Source: Acidobacteriota bacterium
GTDB lineage: Bacteria > Acidobacteriota > Terriglobia > Terriglobales > Acidobacteriaceae
Assembly: GCA_013289765.1 (NCBI GenBank)
Contig: JABCZI010000001.1
Span: 1 to 64,000 of the forward strand
Reading direction: 5' to 3'
DNA length: 64,000 bases
In this document: piece by piece, positions 26,486 to 34,588 of the stretch
How the letters are laid out: the number at the start of each line of letters is the position of its first letter
Position numbering within the stretch: the first letter of the stretch is position 1
The notes under the pieces: model-generated
Told to the model about the DNA's origin: nothing
Seen by the model: only the letters and a program-made list of their open reading frames with translations
Database searches by the model: none
Program-made: the position numbers and the translations under genes

Positions 26486-26690
26486 GGAGTGTAATTATAG
26501 CGTTCCTACTGAAACTCCAAACGGCGGGGCATCCACATCAATTATTCTAATAATCGCCGAAGTTCCACTCTCTCCGTTGACAACTCCCGGCTTCGACAGG
26601 CAAACTACCGAATCGTCGTTTGCAGGCTTTCGACGAGCCCCTACGGGCATTCCAGAGGACAGGTGCGGGTCTAACATTAATTTAGCTGCT

Positions 26691-27134
26691 ATGGAGCAAA
26701 CCGTCTCCTATACGCTCGATTCCACTTTGGACACTGTCGACCATGCGGAGGAGAAGGCCACCCGCATTGCGACGGAATTGGGTTTTGCGGAAGACGAGGT
26801 GATGCAGATATCCATGGCCGTGCGCGAAGGCGCGGTGAACGCTGTGCTTCACGGCAACGCGTACGCCCCCGATAAGAAAGTAGTTCTGGCTTTCGAGCGC
26901 ACCCCCGAGGATTTAGTCATCACCATCCGCGACCAGGGCAAAGGCATTGATTTGGGCAACATTCCCAACCCGCTGGCGCCGGAAAACCTGCTTAAGACTT
27001 CGGGACGCGGTATTTTTCTTATGCGTTCCTTCATGGACGTGGTGGAAATCCGCCCGTCTCAGACAGGGACAGAAGTGAAATTGATCAAGCACGTCCACGG
27101 TTCATCCGCGGGCGGCAAGGAGCGTACTCAGTGA
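26691..27134 (+). CDS. RsbW-like anti-sigma factor / serine kinase (HATPase)
   Basis: This 147-aa GHKL ATPase has the N box in MAVREGAVNAVLHGNAY, G1 in IRDQGKGIDLGNIP and the G2 motif GRGIFLMRSFMD. RsbW-type proteins hold an alternative sigma factor and phosphorylate a STAS antagonist. The partner RsbV-like gene follows with a 4-bp GTGA overlap. The start at ATG 26691 fits the family; the track ORF begins 38 codons earlier in non-homologous sequence. No sigma-B-like gene is adjacent, so the target is elsewhere. Confidence 0.88.
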   Translation: MEQTVSYTLDSTLDTVDHAEEKATRIATELGFAEDEVMQISMAVREGAVNAVLHGNAYAPDKKVVLAFERTPEDLVITIRDQGKGIDLGNIPNPLAPENLLKTSGRGIFLMRSFMDVVEIRPSQTGTEVKLIKHVHGSSAGGKERTQ

Positions 27135-27475
27135 GCATGAAACTTAGCACTCGGCAGGTGGACGGAGTCACCATTGTGGACTGCAGCGGCCGCATCACTC
27201 TCGGCGAAGGCAGTGTCACTCTTCGCGACACGGTTCGCGACCTGCTCGCCAAAGGCAACAAGAAGATCGTCTTGAACCTCGGCGACGTCAACTATATCGA
27301 CAGCTCCGGCATTGGAGAGCTGGTCAGCGCTTTTACCACTACCAAGAATCAGGGTGGCGAACTTAAATTGCTGCATCTGACAAAGAAAGTGCACGACCTG
27401 CTTCAGATCACCAAGCTCTACACCGTCTTCGACGTGAAAGACGACGAAGCCGCCGCGGTCAAAGCCTTCAAATAA
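27131..27475 (+). CDS. STAS-domain anti-sigma factor antagonist (RsbV-like)
   Basis: The 114-aa STAS protein contains NLGDVNYIDSSGIGELVSA, with the phosphorylatable Ser in DSSG. It is coupled to the upstream kinase gene by overlap (GTG at 27131; the in-frame ATG at 27137 is also possible). The unphosphorylated form would bind the RsbW-like protein and release the sigma factor. A strong palindrome 18 bp past the stop probably ends transcription. Confidence 0.9.
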   Translation: MSMKLSTRQVDGVTIVDCSGRITLGEGSVTLRDTVRDLLAKGNKKIVLNLGDVNYIDSSGIGELVSAFTTTKNQGGELKLLHLTKKVHDLLQITKLYTVFDVKDDEAAAVKAFK

Positions 27476-27492
27476 ACCTGTTGCTTTGAAAG

Positions 27493-27513
27493 GGCGCGGC
27501 TTCAAGCCGCGCC
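27493..27513. repeat. REP-like palindrome / probable bidirectional terminator
   Basis: GGCGCGGCTT-C-AAGCCGCGCC is a 21-bp perfect dyad directly after the RsbV-like gene. It is extremely GC-rich and could fold on either strand. It lies between convergent genes and could stop both transcripts, though no U-tract follows. Confidence 0.6.
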
Positions 27514-27538
27514 GTCACACCCCCCTGACAACAGCGGA

Positions 27539-27580
27539 TGTCATTCCGAACCGGGCACCAAGCCCGGTGAGGAACCTGCT
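27539..27580. repeat. TCATTCCGA...GAGGAA intergenic repeat with internal hairpin
   Basis: The outer parts TGTCATTCCGA and TGAGGAACCTGCTG match the element at 42455-42480. The middle here is replaced by the hairpin ACCGGGC-ACCAA-GCCCGGT. The function is unknown; it looks like a dispersed palindromic element. Confidence 0.55.
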
Positions 27581-27602
27581 GTCCCCGGCAAAGCTCTTTC
27601 TT

Positions 27603-28070
27603 CTAGATCGCTTCCTTCTCGCTGGCCTCCGCGGGCCGCAGCCCACCCGCTGGTATGGAGCTGTACCAATCAATCTTTCGCGTGAAATACATTACGGCCG
27701 CTATAGCAATAAAGCTCGCGACCGCGCCCACCAGAAGGGCATTGTCCTCGAGCCGCAGCAACAGGTAGATAAAGAAGTAGAGCAAGCTGAATACAAACAG
27801 CGCGCGAAGTCCCTGCACCCGGCTGGCAAAAATCCAGCCTGCATTGGCCGAGAGCAGCGCCACCGTAGCCCCTCCACCCACCAGAAAGCCCCAGTCAAAA
27901 CCAATCCGTTCCGCCAACGATAGCAACAACAGATAAAAAATCATGTGCGCGATGCCCACCAGCACATACTGCGCTGGATGCACGCGCTTGCCGGCAGTAA
28001 CTTCAAAAACAAAGTACGAGAGAAACAACAAGCCGATAAAGAGAAGCACGTATTTCAGCGAACGACTCAC
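27603..28070 (-). CDS. creD: CreD family membrane protein, C-terminal half (frameshifted gene)
   Basis: The 155 aa form about five transmembrane helices with CreD-specific text: SRSLKYVLLFIGL, VHPAQYVLVGIAHMIFYLLLLSLAERIGF and the ending YFTRKIDWY. In the same frame the sequence continues upstream of the GTG start as LFVEVADPYQSVSRSLKY, which is the normal CreD junction (VDPYQ). The start therefore arises only because the frame is broken just before this point. CreD is an inner-membrane protein tied to the CreBC regulon in enterobacteria; no creBC is seen here. Confidence 0.75.
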   Translation of the reverse strand: MSRSLKYVLLFIGLLFLSYFVFEVTAGKRVHPAQYVLVGIAHMIFYLLLLSLAERIGFDWGFLVGGGATVALLSANAGWIFASRVQGLRALFVFSLLYFFIYLLLRLEDNALLVGAVASFIAIAAVMYFTRKIDWYSSIPAGGLRPAEASEKEAI

Positions 28071-28978
28071 GGATTGATAAGGGTCCGCGACTTCAACAAA
28101 GAGATTCCCATCGCCGTGTGCTCAAGCGCGCTGACGGCAGTACTCGTGCCCTCGGCAGGTATGCCGCGGGCAATGAAAGGAACCGACCACTCTCCGGTAA
28201 ATCCCTGCCCAGAGACGGTACGCTTCGCAGGCAAAAACCCGCCATCGAAGCCCGGACTAGGCCAGTCCCCCTCGGCCATGAAGTGCGTGCTCTTGCCATA
28301 GGCTAAGACCGCAAGGCGCTGTGCTCCCGAAAACCGCAGGTTCGCGGCGACATTGAAGGTCGCATTTGGCTTGGCCAGTTCGGGAACTTTTACGCCAAAA
28401 TAGGTCAGTCGCAGACTCGCATTCTCATCTCCAACGTTTTCTGCCGGGACGAATGTGCTTGTCTTGCCATTTGCCGTTAGCGTACCGTCCACCAAAGCTC
28501 CCCGGGCGTCGCTAACGCCAATCACGATTCCCGCTTGCGTCCAGTCCAGTTCAGCCCCCGCTGGCAGCGCGGAAGGCGAGTTGGTGAGATCGAATGCCGC
28601 ATCGAATTTCAGTTCAGCCTCATAGACAGGCACCTTAAACAGAGAACGATTCCGCTCTTGCGTATGGACCTTTACCGCAGCCTCGGCTTTCGTCGGAAAC
28701 ACAACGTATAGCCCGTGTGTAGGCAAAGCGCCTTTGTAGAGCGGCGGAACGCTGTAAGGAATCGATAGCGAGGGTCCGAGGAAAGTCTGCTGTCCGCCTG
28801 CCCGGCCGCTGATCTCCTGGATTACATCTGCGGCGCGCTTGGTCCGATCTTCCACAATACTGTTTACGAAGAGCGCCGGAATCGTCATCAGCAAAGCCAG
28901 TACGCAGACCAGGAGCAGTTTGAGCCCCATCGAACGGGACCGGTTGCGAATCTGGACGCTCAGCGGAACCTGGTTCAT
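28067..28978 (-). CDS. creD: CreD family protein, N-terminal half (frameshifted gene)
   Basis: The 303 aa cover the first transmembrane helix (LKLLLVCVLALLMTIPALFV), EDRTKRAADVIQEIS and the periplasmic beta-rich domain of CreD. The frame then runs GISLLKSRTLINP and stops where family members read on into FVEVxDPYQ. Restoring one base around the TCTTTG tract at about 28095-28105 joins both halves into a protein of about 455 aa, the usual length. This is either a real one-base deletion that inactivates the gene or an assembly/sequencing error. It is followed directly by the C-terminal half. Confidence 0.75.
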   Translation of the reverse strand: MNQVPLSVQIRNRSRSMGLKLLLVCVLALLMTIPALFVNSIVEDRTKRAADVIQEISGRAGGQQTFLGPSLSIPYSVPPLYKGALPTHGLYVVFPTKAEAAVKVHTQERNRSLFKVPVYEAELKFDAAFDLTNSPSALPAGAELDWTQAGIVIGVSDARGALVDGTLTANGKTSTFVPAENVGDENASLRLTYFGVKVPELAKPNATFNVAANLRFSGAQRLAVLAYGKSTHFMAEGDWPSPGFDGGFLPAKRTVSGQGFTGEWSVPFIARGIPAEGTSTAVSALEHTAMGISLLKSRTLINP

Positions 28979-29208
28979 GGCCGCCTCCCTAAACTTTCAA
29001 GCAGTAACCTAACAGAAAGTACTTTGTATTGCAAAGTTCATCCATTGGCTACTTTTGCAAGCCGCGACATCACCCTCAATGCTGCAATATTCACAGGCAA
29101 TCCTGTGACATCCAACCTTGCATAGACACCAGATTCATTCCATCATTGCCGAGCAGGAAGTAATCGAGATAACTTAAGTTTCTGTTTGTGGTCGGTACCT
29201 CAACACTC

Positions 29209-29727
29209 ATGGTCATGCTGCCTAAGATCGCAGTGCTTACCTTCCTACTATCCTCTAGCGCACTCGCCGCTTCTGATTGTCTTCCCATTGGCGACGCCAA
29301 ACGACACGTCGGGGAAAATAAATGCGTCACAGGAAAAGTATTTCGGGTGAAGGCTGGAGCCAAAGGCGTGCACTTTGTCGACTTCTGCGAAGATCAAGCC
29401 TCCTGCCCCTTCACAGTCGTGGTCTTCCCTTCCGACCTTAAAGATGTGGGCGACGTTCGCCGCCTGGCAGGACACGTCATCGAAATTCACGGACCAGTGA
29501 AGCTCTACGATGGCCGCGCTGAAATCATTCTCAACCGCGTCAGCCAGCTAACCGGCGGATCAACTCTGATCCCACCCTTGCCCAAGAACTACGACGTGGA
29601 AAAACAAGGCCACTACAGCGCGGGACGAATGCGTCCTACGAAAAAGCCTGCCAAGGTTAAGGCTGCGCCCTCAACCTCGGCGACCTACGGCAACGAGGCG
29701 GACGTCAGTGAAGAACCGCCGCAGTGA
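29209..29727 (+). CDS. Secreted OB-fold-like protein, unknown function
   Basis: The product is about 172 aa with a signal peptide (LPKIAVLTFLLSSSALA). The mature part has IGDAKRHVGENKCVTGKVFRV, FVDFCEDQASCPFTVVVFPSDL and AGHVIEIHGPVKLYDGRAEIIL. This is the layout of small OB-fold, staphylococcal-nuclease-neighbour or nucleic-acid-binding-like domains found in secreted proteins. The C-terminal 40 residues are Lys/Pro/Ala-rich and probably disordered. The start among GTG 29188, ATG 29209 and ATG 29215 is uncertain; 29209 was chosen because it gives a compact signal peptide. Confidence 0.65.
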   Translation: MVMLPKIAVLTFLLSSSALAASDCLPIGDAKRHVGENKCVTGKVFRVKAGAKGVHFVDFCEDQASCPFTVVVFPSDLKDVGDVRRLAGHVIEIHGPVKLYDGRAEIILNRVSQLTGGSTLIPPLPKNYDVEKQGHYSAGRMRPTKKPAKVKAAPSTSATYGNEADVSEEPPQ

Positions 29728-29755
29728 ACTTTGGCATGAACCGCTTGACCTACTG

Positions 29756-30973
29756 TCACCGGCACGTCACTGTGAAACGCTGGACCGTATTCCCCGCCCA
29801 ACCCTGCGCCGAGCCATACGTGAAAAAAACGTAGAACTCTTCCCCCAGCACGTTCGGGTCGTCGCCCGTGCCGATGGGCACCGCATAATCAAAGCTCGTC
29901 TGGTTATTCTCATCTTGCCTCAACAGAACCGGAAGCGTCCAAGACAAACCATCCGCCGATTCCGCATAGGCGATGTGCTGCGTATCGTCAGTGATCATCA
30001 CGTAACGATCCAACGCGCTGTCATAGGCCACGTTCGCCGAACCCGCATAGCCCGCGTTCGGATTCAGATCGGTCGATAATCCTCCAATCCCAGGCTGGCC
30101 CCACGCGCCTTCGTAATACTTCTCAAACCTCGCCGCATGAGGACGTTCGCCAAACGCGTCTTCCAGCACGGAGGCAAGCGGCGCCCGCGCCACCGAAACG
30201 ATCGTAGCCGTAGTCGGTTGAGTCGTACCGTTCGCGATCCAATCCGGAAAGTACACATAGAAATACTGCCCATCAGGAGAGTCAACCAGCCGTGGCGACC
30301 CTAGATCAAAACCCGCCAGGTCCGTTTCGTAAGGCTGGTTCAGCCGAATGATTTCGCCCAAGTCTGTCCAGTAAAAGCCGTCGTCCTTCGACACTGCCAA
30401 CCCCAGCAATGAGTAGAAACTCGTGTCGGTGTTGATTTCGGCGTGATACACGTCAAGCAAGCTTCCTGCTCCTAGCTTGCCCTCCGGAACGCGGTAAATC
30501 CTCCCGCCTCCCAGGTAGGTATAGCTGCCGTAGTTCGGATTCACACCCGCATCCCGATTGGGATGGATGATCACATCAATGGGAGGAGCCGTGCCTACAG
30601 GATTGTCCAGCGTTCCGAATGTCCGCGTGACCGACCCGTACTTGTTGTTACCGTTGTGATGCGCACCATCGCTCGCGAAAAACGTGTACCCCACATCCGT
30701 CTTGAATACGCCAAATTCCGAGTCCGGCCAAGCGAAACCAAACTGACGATCGGTGATCGGCGGTATCGCCTTCTGGCCCGCAGCCTTCCGCTGGGCCGCC
30801 GTCACCACCGTTTTCAGATCGCTTACCGCCGGCTGGCAGGCCTGCGTTATGCTTTGCGCCGCAGCCCCGATAGGCCACGCTCCCGCAGTGCACAAGAGCA
30901 TGAGGCCCCACGCAATAGGTTCGCTCAAAACCTTTGCTACAGTTGTCTGACCGAACAGTTCACAGATTCGCAT
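29756..30973 (-). CDS. Secreted beta-propeller-like protein (DUF4185 / glycosidase-like), unknown
   Basis: This protein of about 405 aa has a signal peptide (GLMLLCTAGAWPIGAAAQ). The mature part has repeated blade-like segments: VGYTFFASDGAHHN, GGRIYRVPEGKLG, LAVSKDDGFYWTDLG, YFYVYFPDW, YVMITDDTQHIAYAESADGLSWTLP, EFYVFFTYG. The recurring pattern of an aromatic strand, a turn and SxDGxxW resembles five-bladed propellers of GH43-like and DUF4185 proteins. No catalytic triad can be assigned. ATG 30973 has GAGGGG at the right distance, so it is preferred over GTG 30982. Confidence 0.6.
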   Translation of the reverse strand: MRICELFGQTTVAKVLSEPIAWGLMLLCTAGAWPIGAAAQSITQACQPAVSDLKTVVTAAQRKAAGQKAIPPITDRQFGFAWPDSEFGVFKTDVGYTFFASDGAHHNGNNKYGSVTRTFGTLDNPVGTAPPIDVIIHPNRDAGVNPNYGSYTYLGGGRIYRVPEGKLGAGSLLDVYHAEINTDTSFYSLLGLAVSKDDGFYWTDLGEIIRLNQPYETDLAGFDLGSPRLVDSPDGQYFYVYFPDWIANGTTQPTTATIVSVARAPLASVLEDAFGERPHAARFEKYYEGAWGQPGIGGLSTDLNPNAGYAGSANVAYDSALDRYVMITDDTQHIAYAESADGLSWTLPVLLRQDENNQTSFDYAVPIGTGDDPNVLGEEFYVFFTYGSAQGWAGNTVQRFTVTCR

Positions 30974-31086
30974 CGCCAACACCCCTCGGTCCCGGAAATC
31001 TCACTTTCTGCAAACCCCACCCCAGTCGGAAAGTTTGGCATAGCTGAGATTCTCTTTCAGCCGGCACGATTGGAACTGTTCCGTGC

Positions 31087-32304
31087 TCACACCATCCCCT
31101 TCCGCAACTCCTCCAGCGGATACCTCGTCCCTCGCCATATAATTCCGTCGTTCCACAGTGCGTGAAACATGGAGAGCAGCAACGTATAAATGAACAGCCC
31201 CGTACTCACCGGATGCAGTAGGAAATAATAAGCGGGAACTCCTGAGCGCCACGACATTCCTACGTAGATGGAGAACATCGATCCCAGCGCGATGGCATAG
31301 GGCAACCGCTCCCAGCCGTGCGCGAGCCATATGCCAAGGAACGGCATAAGATTGAGGAAGGCAAGGCCGAAGGCCGAGATCACCGTGCGCCACCACTGAA
31401 ACGACAATACTGCGAAGAAATTTTTCGTCAGATTCTTGACCACGCCGCCGGCGCCGCGCGCCCAGCGAATCGAAATCAGGTCGCCGCCGAAAACGTTGCG
31501 TTGCGCGAAACCCGCGTTCTTCACCACCTTGCCCAGCTTCATGTCGTCCAACACTTCCATGCGCAAGGCTTCGTAGGTTCCTATAGCGTTATAGACGCTG
31601 CGCCGAATTAAATTGAACGCGCCGACACCCATGTGGTCCTTCGACTTCGGATCCGCCACTTTCCATGGCCTGTGACCAAAGACGAACATGGTTTGAAAAA
31701 ACGCGATCATCATGTACTCACCCGGGCGCTTCATGATCATTTGCGGGAACAACACTAAGTGATCAGCACGCTCGGCCTCGGCGTAGGCCACAGCCCGCCG
31801 CAGCGAGTCGGGTTTGAATAAAACATCCGCGTCGGTAAACAGCAGCCAGTCGCCGGTCGCCTGGTTCGTGGCGGTCCACATGGCATGAGTCTTGCCCAAC
31901 CATCCGGGAGGCAATTCCTGGTGATGAATTACTATCAACGATGGGTGCCCCATTCCTCGCGCTCTTTGCGAGAAATGGGGGGGGGAATTTTTGGCCACGC
32001 GCTCCATGATCTCTCCCGTACCATCAGTCGAGCGATCGTTTACCGCGATCACTTCGTAATTGTCGTAGTCGAGTTCAAGCAGGCGGGTGAGTGATTGCTC
32101 GATATCCCGCTCTTCATTCCGCGCCGGCACGATAATTGAAACCCGCGGATTGCCGGAAACTTCTTCTGTAGGCGCGACGAGTCTGCGGTCCCACTCAGGA
32201 TTAGAAATGTTGGCGACGCCCGGCATGCCGATCGCGGCATCCACTATGCGGGAAAACCACGCCAGGGCAAGAATCGTGCCCGCAATCCAGTGAAAGTAAT
32301 GCAT
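31087..32304 (-). CDS. Family 2 glycosyltransferase, membrane-anchored, with in-frame palindromic insertion
   Basis: From the ATG at 32304 the protein has 405 aa. An N-terminal hydrophobic helix (WIAGTILALAWF) precedes the GT2 domain with VSIIVPARNEERDIE, VNDRSTDGTGEI, LLFTDADVLF (DxD) and EVLDDMKLG. Three or so C-terminal transmembrane helices follow. Such enzymes transfer sugars to lipid or carotenoid-like acceptors at the inner membrane. Between EIMERVAKN and LIVIHHQELPPGW it carries an extra segment, SPPHFSQRARGMGHPS, encoded by a hairpin plus a nine-C run. It starts 5 bp after the MFS stop, so the two genes form an operon. Confidence 0.85.
   Translation of the reverse strand: MHYFHWIAGTILALAWFSRIVDAAIGMPGVANISNPEWDRRLVAPTEEVSGNPRVSIIVPARNEERDIEQSLTRLLELDYDNYEVIAVNDRSTDGTGEIMERVAKNSPPHFSQRARGMGHPSLIVIHHQELPPGWLGKTHAMWTATNQATGDWLLFTDADVLFKPDSLRRAVAYAEAERADHLVLFPQMIMKRPGEYMMIAFFQTMFVFGHRPWKVADPKSKDHMGVGAFNLIRRSVYNAIGTYEALRMEVLDDMKLGKVVKNAGFAQRNVFGGDLISIRWARGAGGVVKNLTKNFFAVLSFQWWRTVISAFGLAFLNLMPFLGIWLAHGWERLPYAIALGSMFSIYVGMSWRSGVPAYYFLLHPVSTGLFIYTLLLSMFHALWNDGIIWRGTRYPLEELRKGMV
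31949..31985. repeat. Palindromic element and G9/C9 run inside the glycosyltransferase gene
   Basis: CCCATTCCTCGC (31949-31960) and GCGAGAAATGGG (31968-31979) are inverted repeats with one mismatch and a 7-nt loop. The right arm runs into nine consecutive G (31977-31985). The element stays in frame. Confidence 0.75.
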
Positions 32305-32309
32305 CCTGC

Positions 32310-33548
32310 TTAAGTCTTCCCTGCCCCAACAGCTTCCCTGTCGACGCTGACCGCTGGCGCGAATCTCATCCCATAAAACAGTATGGCAGATGAAACCGCC
32401 ATACCGATCACAGGCAGAATGAACGCGGCTTGCAGGGACCGCTTGTCCGCGACCCATCCCATCATGGTTGGCGAAGGCACATCCCCCAGAATATGAATGA
32501 TAAAAATATTCACCGCCAGCGCAGTCGCCCGGATGTGAGCGTCAACCGAGTTGATCACCGCAGCATTCAACGGAGCCGTATTCAGCAAAAGAAAAAATGA
32601 CGCCACTGCGATAGCTGGGATCATGGCCCGGCCGCTGACGAAGAGCGCCACAATCATCGCCGGAATACCCAGCGCCATGCTGGCCGCCGAAACCAGATAG
32701 TAGGCACTCTTCATGCGGCGCAATAGATAGTCCCCAAGCCAACCGCCGGCCAATGCGGAAACAATTCCGTCTCCAACAATGATCAGGCCAAACGTCAGGT
32801 TGGCGGCTTCCAGCGTGTAGTGGCGCTCGCTGTAAAGGAACTGCGGCATCCAGACTTGGATGCCGCCGAGAGAAAATGTCATTGCAGCCATGCCCAGCGT
32901 GGCCGTCAGAAACGCAGGGTTGCGCCACAAGCCAAGAATTGTTGTTCGCTCCGGCGTGCCTTTCAACGAATCAAATTGGCCCCGCTCCGGCTCCTTTAGG
33001 AACAGGACACTAATCGCCAGCAAAAATCCCGGAGCCGCTGCAATGTAGAACGGAAAACGCCAGCCGTGATGCGGAGCCAGGTAGCCCCCTAGCAGATATC
33101 CCGCGGCCGATCCAACCGGAATTGCAAGATAGAACACGCCGAGGATCCTCCCGCGTTTCTCTTCCGCAAAAAGATCAGCGACAAACGTCGGCGCGATGGT
33201 GACGAATGTGGCCTCGCCGATGCCGACCAGCGTGTGCCGGATCAGCAATTCGGTGTAGTTGTGGGTAAACGCCGTTAGCAGCGTGAGCGCGCTCCAGAAG
33301 ATTGCTCCCAACACGATGATAAGCTTGCGCGAATAACGATCCGCCAGCGGGCCAACGAACGGCGCGGCCAGCATGTAGAAGCCGAGGAAAGCGCTGGTGA
33401 GATAGCCGATCTGCGTCTTCGAGAGATGGAACTCGTCCTGCACCAGCGGCTGCACCGCGAATAGCACATTGCGGTCCGCGTAATTCAGCAGATTCAGCGC
33501 CGTAAGCACGATTAATGCCGTGCGCGGCTGGAGTTTATCGGAGGTCAC
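32310..33548 (-). CDS. MFS transporter, Spinster-like
   Basis: The protein of about 412 aa has 12 predicted helices. LNLLNYADRNVLFAVQP, GPLADRYSRKLIIV (motif A) and RHTLVGIGEATFVTIAPTFVADLF assign it to the Spinster-like group, as for the transporter at 3783. The track ORF begins at 33641, inside the promoter of the divergent toxin-antitoxin operon. The GTG at 33548 (VTSDKLQPRTAL) gives the family N terminus. It is probably co-transcribed with the glycosyltransferase 5 bp downstream, which hints at export of a glycosylated lipid-like product; this is inference only. Confidence 0.88.
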   Translation of the reverse strand: MTSDKLQPRTALIVLTALNLLNYADRNVLFAVQPLVQDEFHLSKTQIGYLTSAFLGFYMLAAPFVGPLADRYSRKLIIVLGAIFWSALTLLTAFTHNYTELLIRHTLVGIGEATFVTIAPTFVADLFAEEKRGRILGVFYLAIPVGSAAGYLLGGYLAPHHGWRFPFYIAAAPGFLLAISVLFLKEPERGQFDSLKGTPERTTILGLWRNPAFLTATLGMAAMTFSLGGIQVWMPQFLYSERHYTLEAANLTFGLIIVGDGIVSALAGGWLGDYLLRRMKSAYYLVSAASMALGIPAMIVALFVSGRAMIPAIAVASFFLLLNTAPLNAAVINSVDAHIRATALAVNIFIIHILGDVPSPTMMGWVADKRSLQAAFILPVIGMAVSSAILFYGMRFAPAVSVDREAVGAGKT

Positions 33549-33603
33549 GGTCTCGCGAATATAGCATGGCGGCAATTGCCGGATGGAGTGGCATGTTGGG
33601 TAA

Positions 33604-33632
33604 TTGATATCCGCGACAATTGTCGCTATAAT
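33604..33632 (+). promoter_or_regulatory. Promoter with palindromic operator of the Xre/RES operon
   Basis: TTGATA (33604-33609), a 17-bp spacer and a perfect TATAAT (33627-33632) form a near-consensus sigma-70 promoter 9 bp before the antitoxin ATG, giving a very short leader. The spacer contains the perfect palindrome GCGACAATTGTCGC (33613-33626), where binding of the antitoxin would block RNA polymerase. Autoregulation is expected for this family. Confidence 0.75.
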
Positions 33633-33641
33633 AGACGACAA

Positions 33642-34079
33642 ATGGTAAACGACCTGCGCGCCGTGGTGAAGGAACTTGGCGGACGAAGCGTGCTGGGGCG
33701 AAAGCTCGCCAGTCAGCGCGATCTGTGCCAGGCCATTCGTGACGGGTTCCCGCCCGCCGTCGTCGAAGAGTTAATGCGAGCCTCCGGCTTGACCCTAAAA
33801 GAGCTTGCCGACTCGCTCGATCTTTCGCCGCGCAGCCTGCAACGGCGGCGCCGCAGCGGGCGGCTGGCGCGATTTGAATCCGATCGTCTTTACCGCATGG
33901 CCCGCATTGTCGCCCTGGCACGACAGAGTCTTGGCGACCGCAAAAGTGCGGCGCGCTGGCTGAAGCGGTCGAATCGCGCGCTGGGCGGTGCCACTCCCAT
34001 CAGCGCCATGGATACTGAATTGGGCGCTCGCCAAGTCGAGAACGTTTTAGGACGGATCGCCTTCGGCGGAATCAGTTGA
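33642..34079 (+). CDS. Antitoxin of Xre/RES system (MbcA/ParS/Xre toxin-binding, DUF2384)
   Basis: This 145-aa protein has an N-terminal helix-turn-helix-like region (MRASGLTLKELADSLDLSPRSLQRRRRSGRL) and the C-terminal toxin-binding domain (ALARQSLGDRKSAARWLKRSNRALGGATPISAMDTELGARQVENVLGRI), typical of DUF2384. The track start at 33576 lies upstream of the promoter; ATG 33642 is right. It overlaps the RES toxin gene by 4 bp. It should neutralise the toxin by covering its active site and repress its own promoter. Confidence 0.93.
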   Translation: MVNDLRAVVKELGGRSVLGRKLASQRDLCQAIRDGFPPAVVEELMRASGLTLKELADSLDLSPRSLQRRRRSGRLARFESDRLYRMARIVALARQSLGDRKSAARWLKRSNRALGGATPISAMDTELGARQVENVLGRIAFGGIS

Positions 34080-34582
34080 GCCAGCTTCATTCGAAGCAGG
34101 TCTATCGCGTGCTGCGCAAAGCCTTCGCGCGCGCTCCTTTCGATGGTGAAGGCGCCTACCTTTACGGCGGCCGCTGGTCGAGCGTTGGCACTCGCCTGTC
34201 TTACACTTCCGAACATCAATCTCTGGCGATGCTGGAATATTTCGTTCATCTTGAAGCTGACGATGCGCCGCCCGATCTCGTTCTCGCGACCGCGGAAATA
34301 CCGGACGATCTTCCGAAGCACCGTATCGCAGCCGATAAACTTCCAACCCACTGGCGGCGATCGCCCGCTCCAGAGGCACTTGCCAGCATTGGAGACGAAT
34401 TCGTTCAGAACGGTGAGCACTGCGTTCTGATCGTGCCATCAGCTCTGGCCCCCCACGAAAGCAACTGGCTCCTGAATCCGCAGCATGCCGGCTTTCGCAG
34501 GATCGTTATCTCTAAACTCGAGCCGCTGAGTTACGATCCAAGAATGTTTGACGTTGCGCGCAGAAGAGTGCGCAAGCGCTAA
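34076..34582 (+). CDS. RES-domain toxin (NAD+-phosphorylase/hydrolase type)
   Basis: The 168-aa RES protein begins YRVLRKAFA and has GGRWSSVGTRLSYTSEHQSLAMLEYFVH, which supplies the conserved Arg, Tyr and Glu of the RES fold, and later PSALAPHESNWLLNPQH. Characterised relatives (MbcT, Res) deplete NAD+ and arrest growth. The TTG start overlaps the antitoxin stop (TTGA), matching the antitoxin-first order of these operons. It looks intact. Confidence 0.93.
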   Translation: MSQLHSKQVYRVLRKAFARAPFDGEGAYLYGGRWSSVGTRLSYTSEHQSLAMLEYFVHLEADDAPPDLVLATAEIPDDLPKHRIAADKLPTHWRRSPAPEALASIGDEFVQNGEHCVLIVPSALAPHESNWLLNPQHAGFRRIVISKLEPLSYDPRMFDVARRRVRKR

Positions 34583-34588
34583 ACCCGC

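Noticed and set aside
27131-28978. Operon-like GTGA overlap between two CreD ORFs as evidence for two genes
   Set aside because: The upstream in-frame translation of the second ORF restores the CreD junction, so a frameshift is the better explanation.
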